From the NCBI GenBank assembly GCA_002706765.1, contig PAJV01000076.1, positions 124,001-188,000 of the forward strand: 64,000 bases of DNA, in the 5' to 3' direction. A program made the translations under genes and the position numbers. The notes under the pieces were generated by a model, which did not search any database, had not been told where the DNA came from, and worked only from the letters and a program-made list of their open reading frames with translations. Numbering within the stretch: position 1 is the stretch's first letter; each line of letters begins with the position of its first letter. This stretch comes from Gimesia sp. (GTDB lineage Bacteria > Planctomycetota > Planctomycetia > Planctomycetales > Planctomycetaceae). Positions 17,766 to 26,976 of this stretch are shown here, piece after piece.

Positions 17766-19142
17766 ATGTTTGACGTTTCTCAACAGATTAAACAGATCTT
17801 ACCCTTTCGCCTGACAGGCCGGGTGACGCGCGTGGTGGGATTGACAGCGTCTGTCTCCGGTTTTCCCGCGCCGCTGGGATCTGTCTGCGCCATTGATCGG
17901 GAGAACGGTTCTGCGGTAGAGGCGGAAGTCGTTGGTTTTCAGAATGAAGAAACTCTGCTGCTGCCTTATGAAGATCTGGCTGGAATCCGACGGGGAGACC
18001 GCGTGAGCCTGATTCAATCGGTGCCTGCCGTCGCTGTGGGGCAGGGGATCCTGGGACGGGTCCTGGATGGTCACGGTCGCTGCATCGATGGAAAAAACCA
18101 AGCAATGCTTTCCCACCGGGCCAATTTAAAAGCCAAGCCGATTTCTCCCCTGAAACGCCCCCGGATCGATACGCCTTTGAGCACAGGCATCCGAACGATC
18201 GACGGTCTGTTAACTTGTGGGAAAGGGCAGCGACTGGGGATTTTTGCCGGGAGTGGTGTGGGAAAAAGTACCCTGATGGGACAAATGGCGCGACAGAGTT
18301 CTGCTGATATCAATGTGGTTTGCCTGGTGGGTGAGCGCGGTCGTGAAGTACGTGAGTTTCTTGATCGCGATTTAGGACCGGAAGGGCTGGCACGCAGCGT
18401 CGTGATTGTGGCTACCAGTGATGAACCTGCGCTGATTCGATTACGGGCGGCTCACCTGGCGACTGCGGTTTCTGAGTTCTTCCGCGATTGTGGTCGCGAT
18501 GTCCTGCTGATGATGGACAGTGTCACCCGTTATGCTCTGGCACAGCGGGAAATCGGCCTGGCAGCCGGGGAGCCGCCGGCGACAAGAGGTTATCCTCCCA
18601 GCGTGTTTTCTCTCCTGCCTAAGCTGCTTGAACGGAGTGGCCGAACCGATTCCGGCAGCATCACCGGGTTCTACACAGTTCTGGTTGAAGCCGATGATGC
18701 AAACGAGCCGATTTCTGATACGGTGCGGGGAATTCTGGACGGACATATCATGCTTTCGCGGAAACTGGCACATGAATCGCACTGGCCGGCCATTGATGTG
18801 CTGCAGAGTATCAGCCGTTCGATGAACGATGTTACCTCGGTCGAGCATCAGCAGACTGTGTCTCAGATCAAGAAGCTGATGGCCGCCTATCAGCAGTCAG
18901 AAGACCTGATTTCAATCGGTGCCTATCAGACAGGGTCAAATCCGGAAGTCGATCTGGCGATCAAGATGCGGCCGCTGTGGAATGAATTTCTGAAGCAGGG
19001 GAGTACAGAAGATTCTGATTTCAACTCTGCTTCTGAGGGGCTTCGCAATCTGATCGCCCGGATGCAGCAACTCAAACCGATGAAGACTTCTGAAGCTGGT
19101 CAGCCGCCCGGAAACGAACAAACTGCAGAAGCCGCCCGCTAA
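17766..19142 (+). CDS. fliI: Flagellum-specific ATPase FliI
   Basis: FliI is the hexameric ATPase of the flagellar type III export apparatus, homologous to the F1 beta subunit. The 458-residue protein has the P-loop AGSGVGKST at 161-169, the downstream CLVGERGREVREFLDRDL, Walker B region DVLLMMDSVTRYALAQREIGL, GEPPATRGYPPSVFSLLPKLLERSG and SGSITGFYTVLVEADDANEPI. All catalytic elements are present. It starts nine bases after fliH, so the two are probably translationally linked. Confidence 0.96.
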   Translation: MFDVSQQIKQILPFRLTGRVTRVVGLTASVSGFPAPLGSVCAIDRENGSAVEAEVVGFQNEETLLLPYEDLAGIRRGDRVSLIQSVPAVAVGQGILGRVLDGHGRCIDGKNQAMLSHRANLKAKPISPLKRPRIDTPLSTGIRTIDGLLTCGKGQRLGIFAGSGVGKSTLMGQMARQSSADINVVCLVGERGREVREFLDRDLGPEGLARSVVIVATSDEPALIRLRAAHLATAVSEFFRDCGRDVLLMMDSVTRYALAQREIGLAAGEPPATRGYPPSVFSLLPKLLERSGRTDSGSITGFYTVLVEADDANEPISDTVRGILDGHIMLSRKLAHESHWPAIDVLQSISRSMNDVTSVEHQQTVSQIKKLMAAYQQSEDLISIGAYQTGSNPEVDLAIKMRPLWNEFLKQGSTEDSDFNSASEGLRNLIARMQQLKPMKTSEAGQPPGNEQTAEAAR

Positions 19143-19194
19143 CTGAAACGGCAGGGCGATCAACTATTTTTAATCCTGTGTGAAGCCGGATGAG

Positions 19195-19647
19195 ATGAAA
19201 AAATTTCATTTTCAATTTGAATCAGTGCTCAAAATGCGACGGCATAAACGCAGCATGTGCCGTCAGCTGCTGGGGGAAATGCTCCAGGCTGACCAGCGGT
19301 TGATCGATCAGACCGCGCACCTGCAGCAACATCGCACAGAACAGTTTCAGGAAATCCGTTCACGGCAGTCGGAAGGGCGGGTTGACATTGATGGGGCAAC
19401 CAGCCTGCGCTATTACGCCGGCCAGTTGCAGACACAGATACAGTCTCTCGGTGCCAACCGTGAAATCGTGGGGAAACAGATTGCCCTCTGCAGACAGACT
19501 TTGGCAAAAGCCGAGCAGGAAGTCAAAGCCATGGAAAAACTGTCTGATAAATATCGCGCTGCCTTCGTTTATACACAAAATCAGAAAGAAATGATCGAGC
19601 TCGAAGAAACCTGGTCAGCTACCCGTCAGACAGGAGGTGTTCAATGA
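19195..19647 (+). CDS. fliJ: Flagellar export protein FliJ
   Basis: FliJ is the small coiled-coil stalk of the FliI ATPase ring. The protein begins MKKFHFQFESVLKMRRHKR, the expected FliJ opening, and is helical throughout with long coiled-coil stretches; it ends in a segment rich in K, E and Q. ATG 19195 gives 150 residues. An in-frame GTG at 19180 would add only MKPDE and is less likely. The stop overlaps the next gene's start in an ATGA junction, which suggests coupled translation. Confidence 0.85.
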   Translation: MKKFHFQFESVLKMRRHKRSMCRQLLGEMLQADQRLIDQTAHLQQHRTEQFQEIRSRQSEGRVDIDGATSLRYYAGQLQTQIQSLGANREIVGKQIALCRQTLAKAEQEVKAMEKLSDKYRAAFVYTQNQKEMIELEETWSATRQTGGVQ

Positions 19648-20294
19648 TCCGTCCTCTGGTTGTGATTGTGTGTGTATTTTGTGTGGCGACCATTATTTCA
19701 GAAATACTGGGGCTTGGTTTCTTATGGGTCCGCGGGTCTTTGAATGCAGATTCCATTAAGGATATTCGCCTGATTGTGACGGGCCAGTCGCTGGATGATG
19801 TGGAACTGATTGAAGAAGAAACCAGTCTCCCTTCTCGTGATGAAGTTGCGGAAGCCCGGGCGATGCGAATTCTGGAACTCGCTGCACGCGAAGATGAAAT
19901 TGAGATGCTGAAAAGTTCGATTACGGAATCCTCTGATGTTCTCAAAAAAGAGAGACTGGCATTCCAGCAGGCGAAAAAGAACTTTGAAGCAGAGCTGAAA
20001 GTTCTGAAGGAACAGAGTCAGAGCGTTGCTACGAAGAAAACCCAGTCCGTGCTGGTTGCATTACCCTCGGGAGATGCAGTTCAATACCTGATGCAGCTTT
20101 CCATTGAGGAAAATATTGAACTGCTGAAAGGAATGGAAGGCAAGTTCATCGCCAAGCTGTTGAAAGAATTTCTGGTGGCTCCTGATCCGCTGGTCATCAA
20201 ACGTGGAAAAGAGATTTTCAAAGAAATTTCTCAGGATGAACCGTTTCGCAGTTTTTCTGACGGAACGCTGGATAAGCTCTCTCAGAATAATTAG
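19644..20294 (+). CDS. MotE-like flagellar membrane protein
   Basis: This 216-residue protein has an N-terminal membrane helix (LVVIVCVFCVATIISEILGL), a coiled-coil region rich in E and K (about 80-130) and a C-terminal helical domain (YLMQLSIEENIELLKGMEGKF) resembling the MgtE-N-like domain of MotE proteins. MotE-type proteins are periplasmic chaperones for MotC in rhizobia, and similar proteins occur after fliJ in other flagellar operons. The coupled ATGA overlap with fliJ supports a flagellar role. The exact job here is unknown. Confidence 0.6.
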   Translation: MIRPLVVIVCVFCVATIISEILGLGFLWVRGSLNADSIKDIRLIVTGQSLDDVELIEEETSLPSRDEVAEARAMRILELAAREDEIEMLKSSITESSDVLKKERLAFQQAKKNFEAELKVLKEQSQSVATKKTQSVLVALPSGDAVQYLMQLSIEENIELLKGMEGKFIAKLLKEFLVAPDPLVIKRGKEIFKEISQDEPFRSFSDGTLDKLSQNN

Positions 20295-20625
20295 CCTGTG
20301 TCCCTCTTGACTGAGATGCGAACTGGTAGTGCCGCTGTCAGGATGCCATTGATACGATCAGGGGGTTGATGTCAGTCCAATTCTCGCAGGAACTCACGCC
20401 TGGCGACTGCTCCGTCCTCATTAGTACGATTCATAAACGGACTAATGCAATTTTTCGCTAAAACTGATCTATTTTGTGTATTCTTACCTGATGTCCCGGT
20501 GATGATTCTGACGAATATGATACTGGTGAAACAGTCAATTTCCTCAGTGGATGCCACTGCGCGGTTCTCAAGGAGCCTGCAGGGAGACTGTCCTCGGTAC
20601 TTATTCTACTCAAAGGTAATGAGAA
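20295..20625 (+). other. Gap before fliK
   Basis: A 331-base stretch with no supportable gene; the frames seen in it have no ribosome site or protein-like composition. No hairpin followed by a T tract and no good -35/-10 pair is visible. It may hold a weak internal promoter for the fliK-flhB half of the cluster. Confidence 0.4.
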
Positions 20626-22530
20626 ATGTCAGATTCTCACAAGGTTTCCCTGCTGGATCTACAATCGCTGGATCTCAGTAAATACGGGAAGCAGAAACTT
20701 GATCAGAATCAGGGAGCAAACCGTAATCCCGACTCAAGTTATCGCAGACAGTTGAGTGAATCTCTCACCCGAAAACAGCCAGGACATTCCACGGAGCAAA
20801 AGCCGGAGCTCGCTGCCCGGTCGCGGGATCTGTCGTCAGTGCGAACTTCGACAGACAATCAGAGCTCCAATACACAGGCTGCGGCTCAGAATCAAAACGA
20901 CACCGAATCAGCTGACAAACTACAGAGTGAAGTTTCGACGAATCAATCTCAATCAGGACAAAATCAGACGGTAAATGGCAGCGAGTCAGAACAGCCAGTC
21001 GGTGCAGGTGAGCCAGTTGCAAAGAGCGAAGCCGAACTGACGGAAACGACAGAGCAAACTGTTAACCCACTGGCTGCTGAGACAAAACAGCCGGTCAGAC
21101 AGAAAGAGCAGGTTTACTCACTGTTCAGCGATTCTGCTGGAAGTGATGCTTCCCGGCAATCTCTGCAGGAAGTGACTTCGACGGATGGGGAAATCCAACC
21201 TCCGGCCAGCTTCCAGTTTTCCGAAAATCAGTCTCTGGTCAAACTTCAGACCGATGTTACCGAGACGAATTCAGAGGGAGCCATTCCCATTCCAGAGGGC
21301 CTGGCAGCCTTATTGAAGAATCAGAGCGATACCATTTCATCTACGGAATCGACTCAAGAGGAAACAGCGGGCGAATTCCTGCAGATGGATCAACAGCAGG
21401 ATCTGGCGGCTGAAGCTTTAACCGCACAGGCAACAGGAGAGTCTGTTTCTGATTTGCAGTCAGCCGGGCTTCAGCAGGTTAAAGTAACAGAGGAACTGAA
21501 GCAGGCGATTAAAGAGTACCAGTCGGAAAATTCTGAAAACGCGGAGGGGGCAACAGAGGATTCTGAAGTCGATATCCCGGAAATCATTCAGCAGCGATAT
21601 CAGAGTTCCGGAGAGGAAAACCAGTCAGAGTCCTCAGCAGATGAGAATCACCAGGGCGAACAGTCTGCAAAAACGGCAACTGGGGAAGAGGTCTCCCGGA
21701 CCGTGATTCAAGAGCTGCAGCAGCCGGTGGAAACTGTTTCTAAAGACCAGACGGAAGTCGTAGAACAGAAGAAAACGGGCCAGGCGGAGACGGTTGAAGA
21801 GACTGTTGATGGTGTCGCATTCAATCCGCTGCATCCGAATATGAAGTCCGCCACAGAATCCTCTCAGTCTCAGTTAACTGACGTTTCCCGGACCAACTCC
21901 CCGACTCACGAAACAACAGTCAAACAGTCAGATCACTCAAATATACAGTCACTGACCGGCACTCAGGCGGCTCCTGTGACAAATGATGTAACACAGTCTG
22001 CACCTGCGGGCCCTGTGATCGATGTCAAACAAATCGATCAGCTTGTGGAACGGATTACGACAGCAGTCAAGCAGTCGCATTCCACCGGGCAGCAACTCAA
22101 AATTCGGTTAAGTCCGCCTGAATTAGGAACGTTACAGATTGAGGTTTCGTTGAAAAACGGGGAGTACACGGCGAAGCTGGAAGTTCAGAACCGTCATGCA
22201 CAAAAAGTGATCAATGACAGCATCGCGCAGTTAAAAGAAGCACTGGCAAAAACAGGCGTTGCGTTAGACCGGATCGACGTACACATCAATACGGATGCCC
22301 GGGAAGAGCAGCGTTCTTCTCAGTCAGGTACACAGTCAAACTCAGGAAATGATTTCGATTCTCAGCAGTTTTCAGATAATTCCCAGGACAGCGAGCAACG
22401 CTCGGGGGAACAGTCATTTGTAGAGGAAGCCGTGAAGCAGGATGAAACTGCCGATCAGGATCGTCCACAAGTCGCTCGTTCCCAGGGGATCGTGACAGAG
22501 AATGTCGAAGAAATAGACGTTCAGATTTAA
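20626..22530 (+). CDS. fliK: Flagellar hook-length control protein FliK
   Basis: FliK is the secreted ruler that ends hook growth and switches export specificity through FlhB. This version is long at 634 residues. Residues 1 to about 460 are low complexity, rich in Q, S, E and T, as expected for an unfolded ruler. The C-terminal Flg_hook domain is clear: QQLKIRLSPPELGTLQIEVS, then YTAKLEVQNRHAQKVINDSI, then QLKEALAKTGVALDRIDVHI. A further 70-residue polar tail follows. It lies directly before flgD and flgE, the proteins it regulates. Confidence 0.9.
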   Translation: MSDSHKVSLLDLQSLDLSKYGKQKLDQNQGANRNPDSSYRRQLSESLTRKQPGHSTEQKPELAARSRDLSSVRTSTDNQSSNTQAAAQNQNDTESADKLQSEVSTNQSQSGQNQTVNGSESEQPVGAGEPVAKSEAELTETTEQTVNPLAAETKQPVRQKEQVYSLFSDSAGSDASRQSLQEVTSTDGEIQPPASFQFSENQSLVKLQTDVTETNSEGAIPIPEGLAALLKNQSDTISSTESTQEETAGEFLQMDQQQDLAAEALTAQATGESVSDLQSAGLQQVKVTEELKQAIKEYQSENSENAEGATEDSEVDIPEIIQQRYQSSGEENQSESSADENHQGEQSAKTATGEEVSRTVIQELQQPVETVSKDQTEVVEQKKTGQAETVEETVDGVAFNPLHPNMKSATESSQSQLTDVSRTNSPTHETTVKQSDHSNIQSLTGTQAAPVTNDVTQSAPAGPVIDVKQIDQLVERITTAVKQSHSTGQQLKIRLSPPELGTLQIEVSLKNGEYTAKLEVQNRHAQKVINDSIAQLKEALAKTGVALDRIDVHINTDAREEQRSSQSGTQSNSGNDFDSQQFSDNSQDSEQRSGEQSFVEEAVKQDETADQDRPQVARSQGIVTENVEEIDVQI

Positions 22531-22562
22531 AATCCATTATTCAGGGATGAAGGAGGGCCGTG

Positions 22563-23003
22563 ATGGCCGTTGATGGAATTGGTGGAAGTAGCAGTACCGG
22601 TGGTTCATCTGCAGTCGATGTCGTTGATCCGGATAAAGTCGGATTCAATGGTTTAACCGCCGAATCATTTATGAAACTCTTAATTACGGAACTGCAAAAC
22701 CAGGACCCGACCGAGCCCCTGGGGAACGAGCAGTTGCTGGCCCAGATTTCCAGTATGCGGGAACTGCAGTCAAATATTGAATTGTCAGATACATTGAAAG
22801 CGATTACCACAGGCCAGTCGCTGACTCAGGCTGCCGGGTTGATTGGCAAAGAAGTAGAAGGCCAGGAAGGTAAACAAAATCCGGTTGCGGGGATTGTGGA
22901 CCGGGCTTTTGTTCGTGATGGAAAGGCCTACGTCGGCGTTGGTGCATTCGAATTGCCGGTGTCAGCGATCAGCAGTGTGCAGCAGCCTGCAAGTGTAGAA
23001 TAA
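22563..23003 (+). CDS. flgD: Flagellar hook cap protein FlgD (short form)
   Basis: FlgD caps the growing hook and guides FlgE insertion. The signature NGLTAESFMKLLITELQNQDP, with EPLGNEQLLAQISSMRELQS after it, is intact. The protein is 146 residues, against about 220 in enteric bacteria, so it keeps the N-terminal conserved part and only a short C-terminal domain. AGGAGGG at 22551-22557 selects ATG 22563 rather than the overlapping GTG 22560. The gene lies between fliK and flgE, as expected. Confidence 0.9.
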   Translation: MAVDGIGGSSSTGGSSAVDVVDPDKVGFNGLTAESFMKLLITELQNQDPTEPLGNEQLLAQISSMRELQSNIELSDTLKAITTGQSLTQAAGLIGKEVEGQEGKQNPVAGIVDRAFVRDGKAYVGVGAFELPVSAISSVQQPASVE

Positions 23004-23030
23004 TATTGAGTTTATGATAACGAGGTTCTG

Positions 23031-23188
23031 GTGAATCCATCAGCGGCGGAAGCATTCTTGAAAAAAAATCATATGATTGCTTTGCGTTTAGACGATATTC
23101 AGAACAGGGAGCGGTCTCAGTGGAGCTGATGCTGCGCTCAGGAACCAAGGGATTAGGTTTTTACCTGGTTGATTCAACCGAGGAGTAG
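23031..23188 (+). other. Two tiny overlapping frames between flgD and flgE
   Basis: A GTG at 23031 behind GAGG opens a 32-codon frame (VNPSAAEAFLKKNHMIALRL and on) ending at TGA 23127-23129. That stop overlaps an ATG at 23129 (ATGA-type junction) for a 19-codon frame ending at 23188, two bases before the flgE ATG. Together they fill the gap exactly. They could be leader peptides, one small gene broken by a frameshift, or chance. I recognise no family. Confidence 0.3.
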
Positions 23189-23190
23189 TC

Positions 23191-24879
23191 ATGGGATTGA
23201 CGTCTGCATTAAATACATCATTGGGTGGTTTGAGCCTGAATGAAACCAGTATCGATGTACTGGGAAACAATATCGCCAACGCAGGTACGAACGGCTTTAA
23301 AGCCTCGAACGTGCTGTTTACCACCCAGCTGTCCCGCACGTTAAGTGTGGGGTCACGCCCGACAACCAGTAATGGTGGTACCAATCCCCGTCAGGTCGGT
23401 CTGGGGGCACTCAGTGCTTCCATCCGCAAAGACTTTACCCAGGGAAGTGTGACCAACAGTACCAGTCCCTCCGACCTTGCGATCCAGGGAGATGGATTCT
23501 TTATTCTTGACAGCCCTGATGGCCAGGTTTATTCCCGTAACGGTAACTTTGAATTGAACAGCCAGAGCCTGTTGACAAACCAGAGTGGTTTTAAAGTTCA
23601 GGGCTACGGAGTCGATGAAGATTTTAATCTCGTCACCACAACCCTGACTGATATTCAAATTCCCCTGGGGGACTTGAACGTGGCTCAGGCTACGCAGAAC
23701 GTTGAGATTGGGGGGGCCCTGTTACCCACGGGAGTGCTTGGAACACAGGGATCGATTCTGACATCAGATGCCCTGACAGACGCAGGTAACGCAAACGCGG
23801 CGATTACCGGTACCACTCTGTTAACAGATGTGGAAGCCACAATTGGAACCCCCTTGTTTACTGTCGGGGAGACATTGGAATTTACTCCCAGTAAGGGCGG
23901 TCGTTCGCTGGATCCGATGACCTTACAGGTTACGGCTCTGACAACCGCTGCCGACTTTGCTGATTTCCTGGACCGGACTCTGGGTATTCAAAATGGGGGT
24001 GGCGTTCCGAATGACGCGACCACAGGCGCACAGCCTGGAGTTTCCATTAACGGCGGGGCATTTGAGATTGTTGGCAACTCCGGTACTGTCAATGACATCG
24101 CTGTCACTATCGGTAACATCACTTCTGATGGTGCCACGGTTTCTATGCCATTTACAAAATCGGCATCGGCTAATGGGGAAAGTGCTATTACCGACTTCGT
24201 GATCTTTGACTCACTCGGTGAGCCGGTGACCATGAAGATGACCAGCGTGCTGGAATCACGTTCGTCTAACAATACCATTTTTCGCTACTTCCTGGAAAGT
24301 GCCGACGACAACGATGGAGACATCGCTGTTTCATCAGGTACGATTACGTTTGACAGCAACGGAAATGTTACCAACTATACCCCGAATACCTTTGGTATCA
24401 GTCGAGTCAACACCGCGGCAGATGAAATGGATGTCACAATCGATCTGTCAAATATTTCCGGTATTTCTTCAGCAAGTGCCGGCAGTACTTTGAAACTGAC
24501 TCTGCAGGATGGATCCGATCCGGGTACGCTGGCCAGTTTCGTGATCGATGAAACCGGGATTATCAATGGTGTGTTTGATAACGGAATTATTCGAACCCTG
24601 GGGCAGATCACTCTGTCCCGGTTTTCCAATCCCCAGGGATTGCTGGAATTCGGAAACTCAACATTTCAGGAAGGCGTCAGTTCCGGGCCTCCCTTCCTGG
24701 TGACGCCTGGTAACTTCGGAGCGGGAACCATTCGCGCCGGTTCAATTGAATTATCAAACACCGATGTGGGCCGTAGCCTGGTTGACCTGATCGTCGCTTC
24801 TACGAATTATCGTGGAAACGCGCGGGTAATCAGTTCCGTCCAGCAGCTGGTGGATGAACTGCTGGTCCTGGGACGCTAG
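23191..24879 (+). CDS. flgE: Flagellar hook protein FlgE
   Basis: FlgE polymerises into the hook. The N-terminal rod/hook motif is LGNNIANAGTNGFKASNVLF, followed by DLAIQGDGFFILDS with GQVYSRNGNFELN. The C-terminal signature is ELSNTDVGRSLVDLIVASTN followed by YRGNARVISSVQQLVDELL. The 562-residue length is larger than the enteric protein (about 400) because of an expanded, Asp/Thr/Gly-rich middle part (about 180-420), the surface-exposed domain. GAGGAG lies just before the ATG. Confidence 0.93.
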   Translation: MGLTSALNTSLGGLSLNETSIDVLGNNIANAGTNGFKASNVLFTTQLSRTLSVGSRPTTSNGGTNPRQVGLGALSASIRKDFTQGSVTNSTSPSDLAIQGDGFFILDSPDGQVYSRNGNFELNSQSLLTNQSGFKVQGYGVDEDFNLVTTTLTDIQIPLGDLNVAQATQNVEIGGALLPTGVLGTQGSILTSDALTDAGNANAAITGTTLLTDVEATIGTPLFTVGETLEFTPSKGGRSLDPMTLQVTALTTAADFADFLDRTLGIQNGGGVPNDATTGAQPGVSINGGAFEIVGNSGTVNDIAVTIGNITSDGATVSMPFTKSASANGESAITDFVIFDSLGEPVTMKMTSVLESRSSNNTIFRYFLESADDNDGDIAVSSGTITFDSNGNVTNYTPNTFGISRVNTAADEMDVTIDLSNISGISSASAGSTLKLTLQDGSDPGTLASFVIDETGIINGVFDNGIIRTLGQITLSRFSNPQGLLEFGNSTFQEGVSSGPPFLVTPGNFGAGTIRAGSIELSNTDVGRSLVDLIVASTNYRGNARVISSVQQLVDELLVLGR

Positions 24880-24942
24880 TGAGACGCGGATGAAGTTTCA
24901 TGATTGCAGGACGAAAACTGCGCTGCCAGGGAGGTTGGCATT

Positions 24943-25137
24943 ATGATCAAATTAACCCGGTTGAATGGTGAAGAATTCGTCGTCAATGCAGAGTTGATTC
25001 AGTGCATCGAAAGTCGTCCCGATACCTTTATTACACTGACTTCGGATGATCGCCTGATTGTCCGTGAAAGTGTTGAAGAGGTGGTGAAACGTTCGATCGC
25101 CTACTCACGGGCAATTCGTCTTGTCCCCGGATTATAA
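24943..25137 (+). CDS. flbD: FlbD family flagellar protein
   Basis: This 64-residue protein begins MIKLTRLNGEEFVVNAELIQ and contains IESRPDTFITLTSDDRLIVRE, the full FlbD/SwrD-type signature. Members are found between flgE and motA/fliL in many flagellar operons and are linked to stator or motor power, but the mechanism is not settled. GGGAGG at 24930-24935 supports ATG 24943; the frame is open further upstream to 24904 without a good start. Confidence 0.88.
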   Translation: MIKLTRLNGEEFVVNAELIQCIESRPDTFITLTSDDRLIVRESVEEVVKRSIAYSRAIRLVPGL

Positions 25138-25224
25138 AACTGAAACACGGCTGCTGAGCGCCAGCAGGCAGTGATTTGAATTTACAGTGGCTGACAGGTC
25201 ACTATCTCAGGAACGTTGGCAGAA

Positions 25225-26004
25225 ATGGATAAGGCAACCGCTGGTGGATTAGTCTCCGGGATGGCATTATTGCTGTTGGCGATTGCGATTGCGCCGGGAT
25301 CCAGCTTTGCGGCATTTATTGATATTCCCTCGGCGGCAGTCGTGGTGGGCGGGTCTATCGCAGCCTGCTTTATTGCCTTTCCCGGTGCAGCGATGCTGCT
25401 GTTTCCCAAGGTGATCAAGAAGGTATTCTTCCCTAACCAGCAGCAACTGGCACCCGTGATTACTCAAATCGTGGAGTTTGCCGAGATCGCCCGCCGGGAC
25501 GGGATTCTGGCATTGGAAGCCAAAACCGAAGAGATAGAGGACCCATTTATTCTCCTGGGGGTTCAGATGGCCGTCGATGGTACCGACGTGGAACTGATGG
25601 AGCAGATCCTGAGAACGGAAATGGAAGCGGTGGCCGGTCGACATAAAAACGGTAAATCAATGATGGATACCGTGGGGCGATATGCGCCGGCTTTTGGAAT
25701 GATCGGGACACTGATGGGATTGATCATCATGTTGGGAAACATGGATGACCCCGAGGCGATCGGACCTGGTATGGCTGTGGCGTTGATTACTACGCTTTAC
25801 GGGGCGCTGGTTTCCAACCTGTTCTTTCTCCCGTTTGCCGATAAGCTGGCCTATTACAGTAAACAGGAATTTCAAGTCCGTGAAGTCATCATCAAGGGCT
25901 TGATTGCCATTCAGGAAGGCGATAATCCACGCGTGATCGAACAGAAGCTGAATACCTTTTTACCCCAGGATCAGAGGGTGGGCAAAGACAGTAAGGCTGC
26001 CTGA
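25225..26004 (+). CDS. motA: Flagellar motor stator protein MotA
   Basis: MotA is the cytoplasmic-membrane stator subunit that couples ion flow to rotor torque. Four membrane helices are visible: two near the N terminus (GMALLLLAIAIAPGSSFAAF; AAVVVGGSIAACFIAFPGAA) and two near 150-205 (APAFGMIGTLMGLIIMLGNM; GMAVALITTLYGALVSNLFF). The cytosolic loop has the helix MEQILRTEMEAVAGRHKNG, with the conserved R and E used for FliG contact. ATG 25225 gives 259 residues; TTG 25216 is the alternative. It is paired with motB 84 bases downstream. Confidence 0.93.
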   Translation: MDKATAGGLVSGMALLLLAIAIAPGSSFAAFIDIPSAAVVVGGSIAACFIAFPGAAMLLFPKVIKKVFFPNQQQLAPVITQIVEFAEIARRDGILALEAKTEEIEDPFILLGVQMAVDGTDVELMEQILRTEMEAVAGRHKNGKSMMDTVGRYAPAFGMIGTLMGLIIMLGNMDDPEAIGPGMAVALITTLYGALVSNLFFLPFADKLAYYSKQEFQVREVIIKGLIAIQEGDNPRVIEQKLNTFLPQDQRVGKDSKAA

Positions 26005-26088
26005 TTCGGCGATCCTCTGCCGGCAATTCTGATTCCTGTCAGCTTTGTTTTATTTTGATATTCGCAGACCGCAAAGGAGTGTTCTCAG

Positions 26089-26817
26089 ATGGCGATGCCG
26101 GAAGAAGAGGCGCCTCCTGGCGTTCCGGAATGGGTGGTGACCTATGGTGATATGATGTCATTGTTGCTGACATTCTTCATCATGCTGGTCTCGATGAGTG
26201 AAATCCGTAACGATGAAGGCAGCGTCCGCGCCATGCTGGATTCATTACGCGAACGCTTTGGTACGCATCAGGGAACTGCCGCGGTCCCTGGTAAATCTCT
26301 GAACCCTACCAGTAACCAGAGCAAGTCGGCTTCCAAGGGGAGCAGTTCTGATGGCGGTACCAAAACGGGAAAAGAGAAGTCCAGCGGTGGTGGCGGGCCG
26401 AATAAAACCGTCGAACGTATCAATACCGGCACAGAAGTGACTCTGGGGGGAGCGGCTAGTTTCGGCAGATTTTCGGCTGAGCTGACTCCGGAAATCAAGA
26501 GCAAACTCAATATCATTGCCGAAATTCTTTTGCCAACGCCGAATCGACTGATTGTGCGCGGACATGCTTCTCCAGAACCCTTGCCAAAGGACTCAAAGTT
26601 CCTGGATTCACAGGAGTTGTCCTTTTATCGGGCCAAGAATGTCGCTGAATACCTGGAGTCCAAAGGAATTGAACCTGAAAGACTGATTGTCAGTTCAGTG
26701 GGTGATGCCGAGCCCAGGACCATCACGCGCGACCCGAAAGAGCAATCCTTAAATCGTCGGGTTGACGTATTTTTAATTGATGCGTATATAGTCTCTCCTA
26801 AGACAGGCGATCGTTAA
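26089..26817 (+). CDS. motB: Flagellar motor stator protein MotB
   Basis: MotB anchors the stator to peptidoglycan and supplies the ion-binding aspartate. The helix WVVTYGDMMSLLLTFFIMLV contains the essential Asp21. A Ser/Gly/Lys-rich linker (about 65-110) follows, then an OmpA-like peptidoglycan-binding domain with RLIVRGHASPEPLPKD and YFR-equivalent FYRAKNVAEYLESKGIEPER, ending in LNRRVDVFLI. The 242-residue size is normal. The presence of a peptidoglycan anchor agrees with the ftsI and rsmH genes nearby. Confidence 0.93.
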   Translation: MAMPEEEAPPGVPEWVVTYGDMMSLLLTFFIMLVSMSEIRNDEGSVRAMLDSLRERFGTHQGTAAVPGKSLNPTSNQSKSASKGSSSDGGTKTGKEKSSGGGGPNKTVERINTGTEVTLGGAASFGRFSAELTPEIKSKLNIIAEILLPTPNRLIVRGHASPEPLPKDSKFLDSQELSFYRAKNVAEYLESKGIEPERLIVSSVGDAEPRTITRDPKEQSLNRRVDVFLIDAYIVSPKTGDR

Positions 26818-26976
26818 TTCAAGACGGTTGAAATGACCTGGTCGAACGTTTTCAGATTCACTCGGTTATTTTTCGCTGAACCTGTGCTCAACAGATCCGC
26901 CCCCGGCGGAGCGTAGTTTAAAGACAACGGATTTGTCTTTGCGCAAACAGGATGCGAGAGTTCAAGGAGGAGACTC

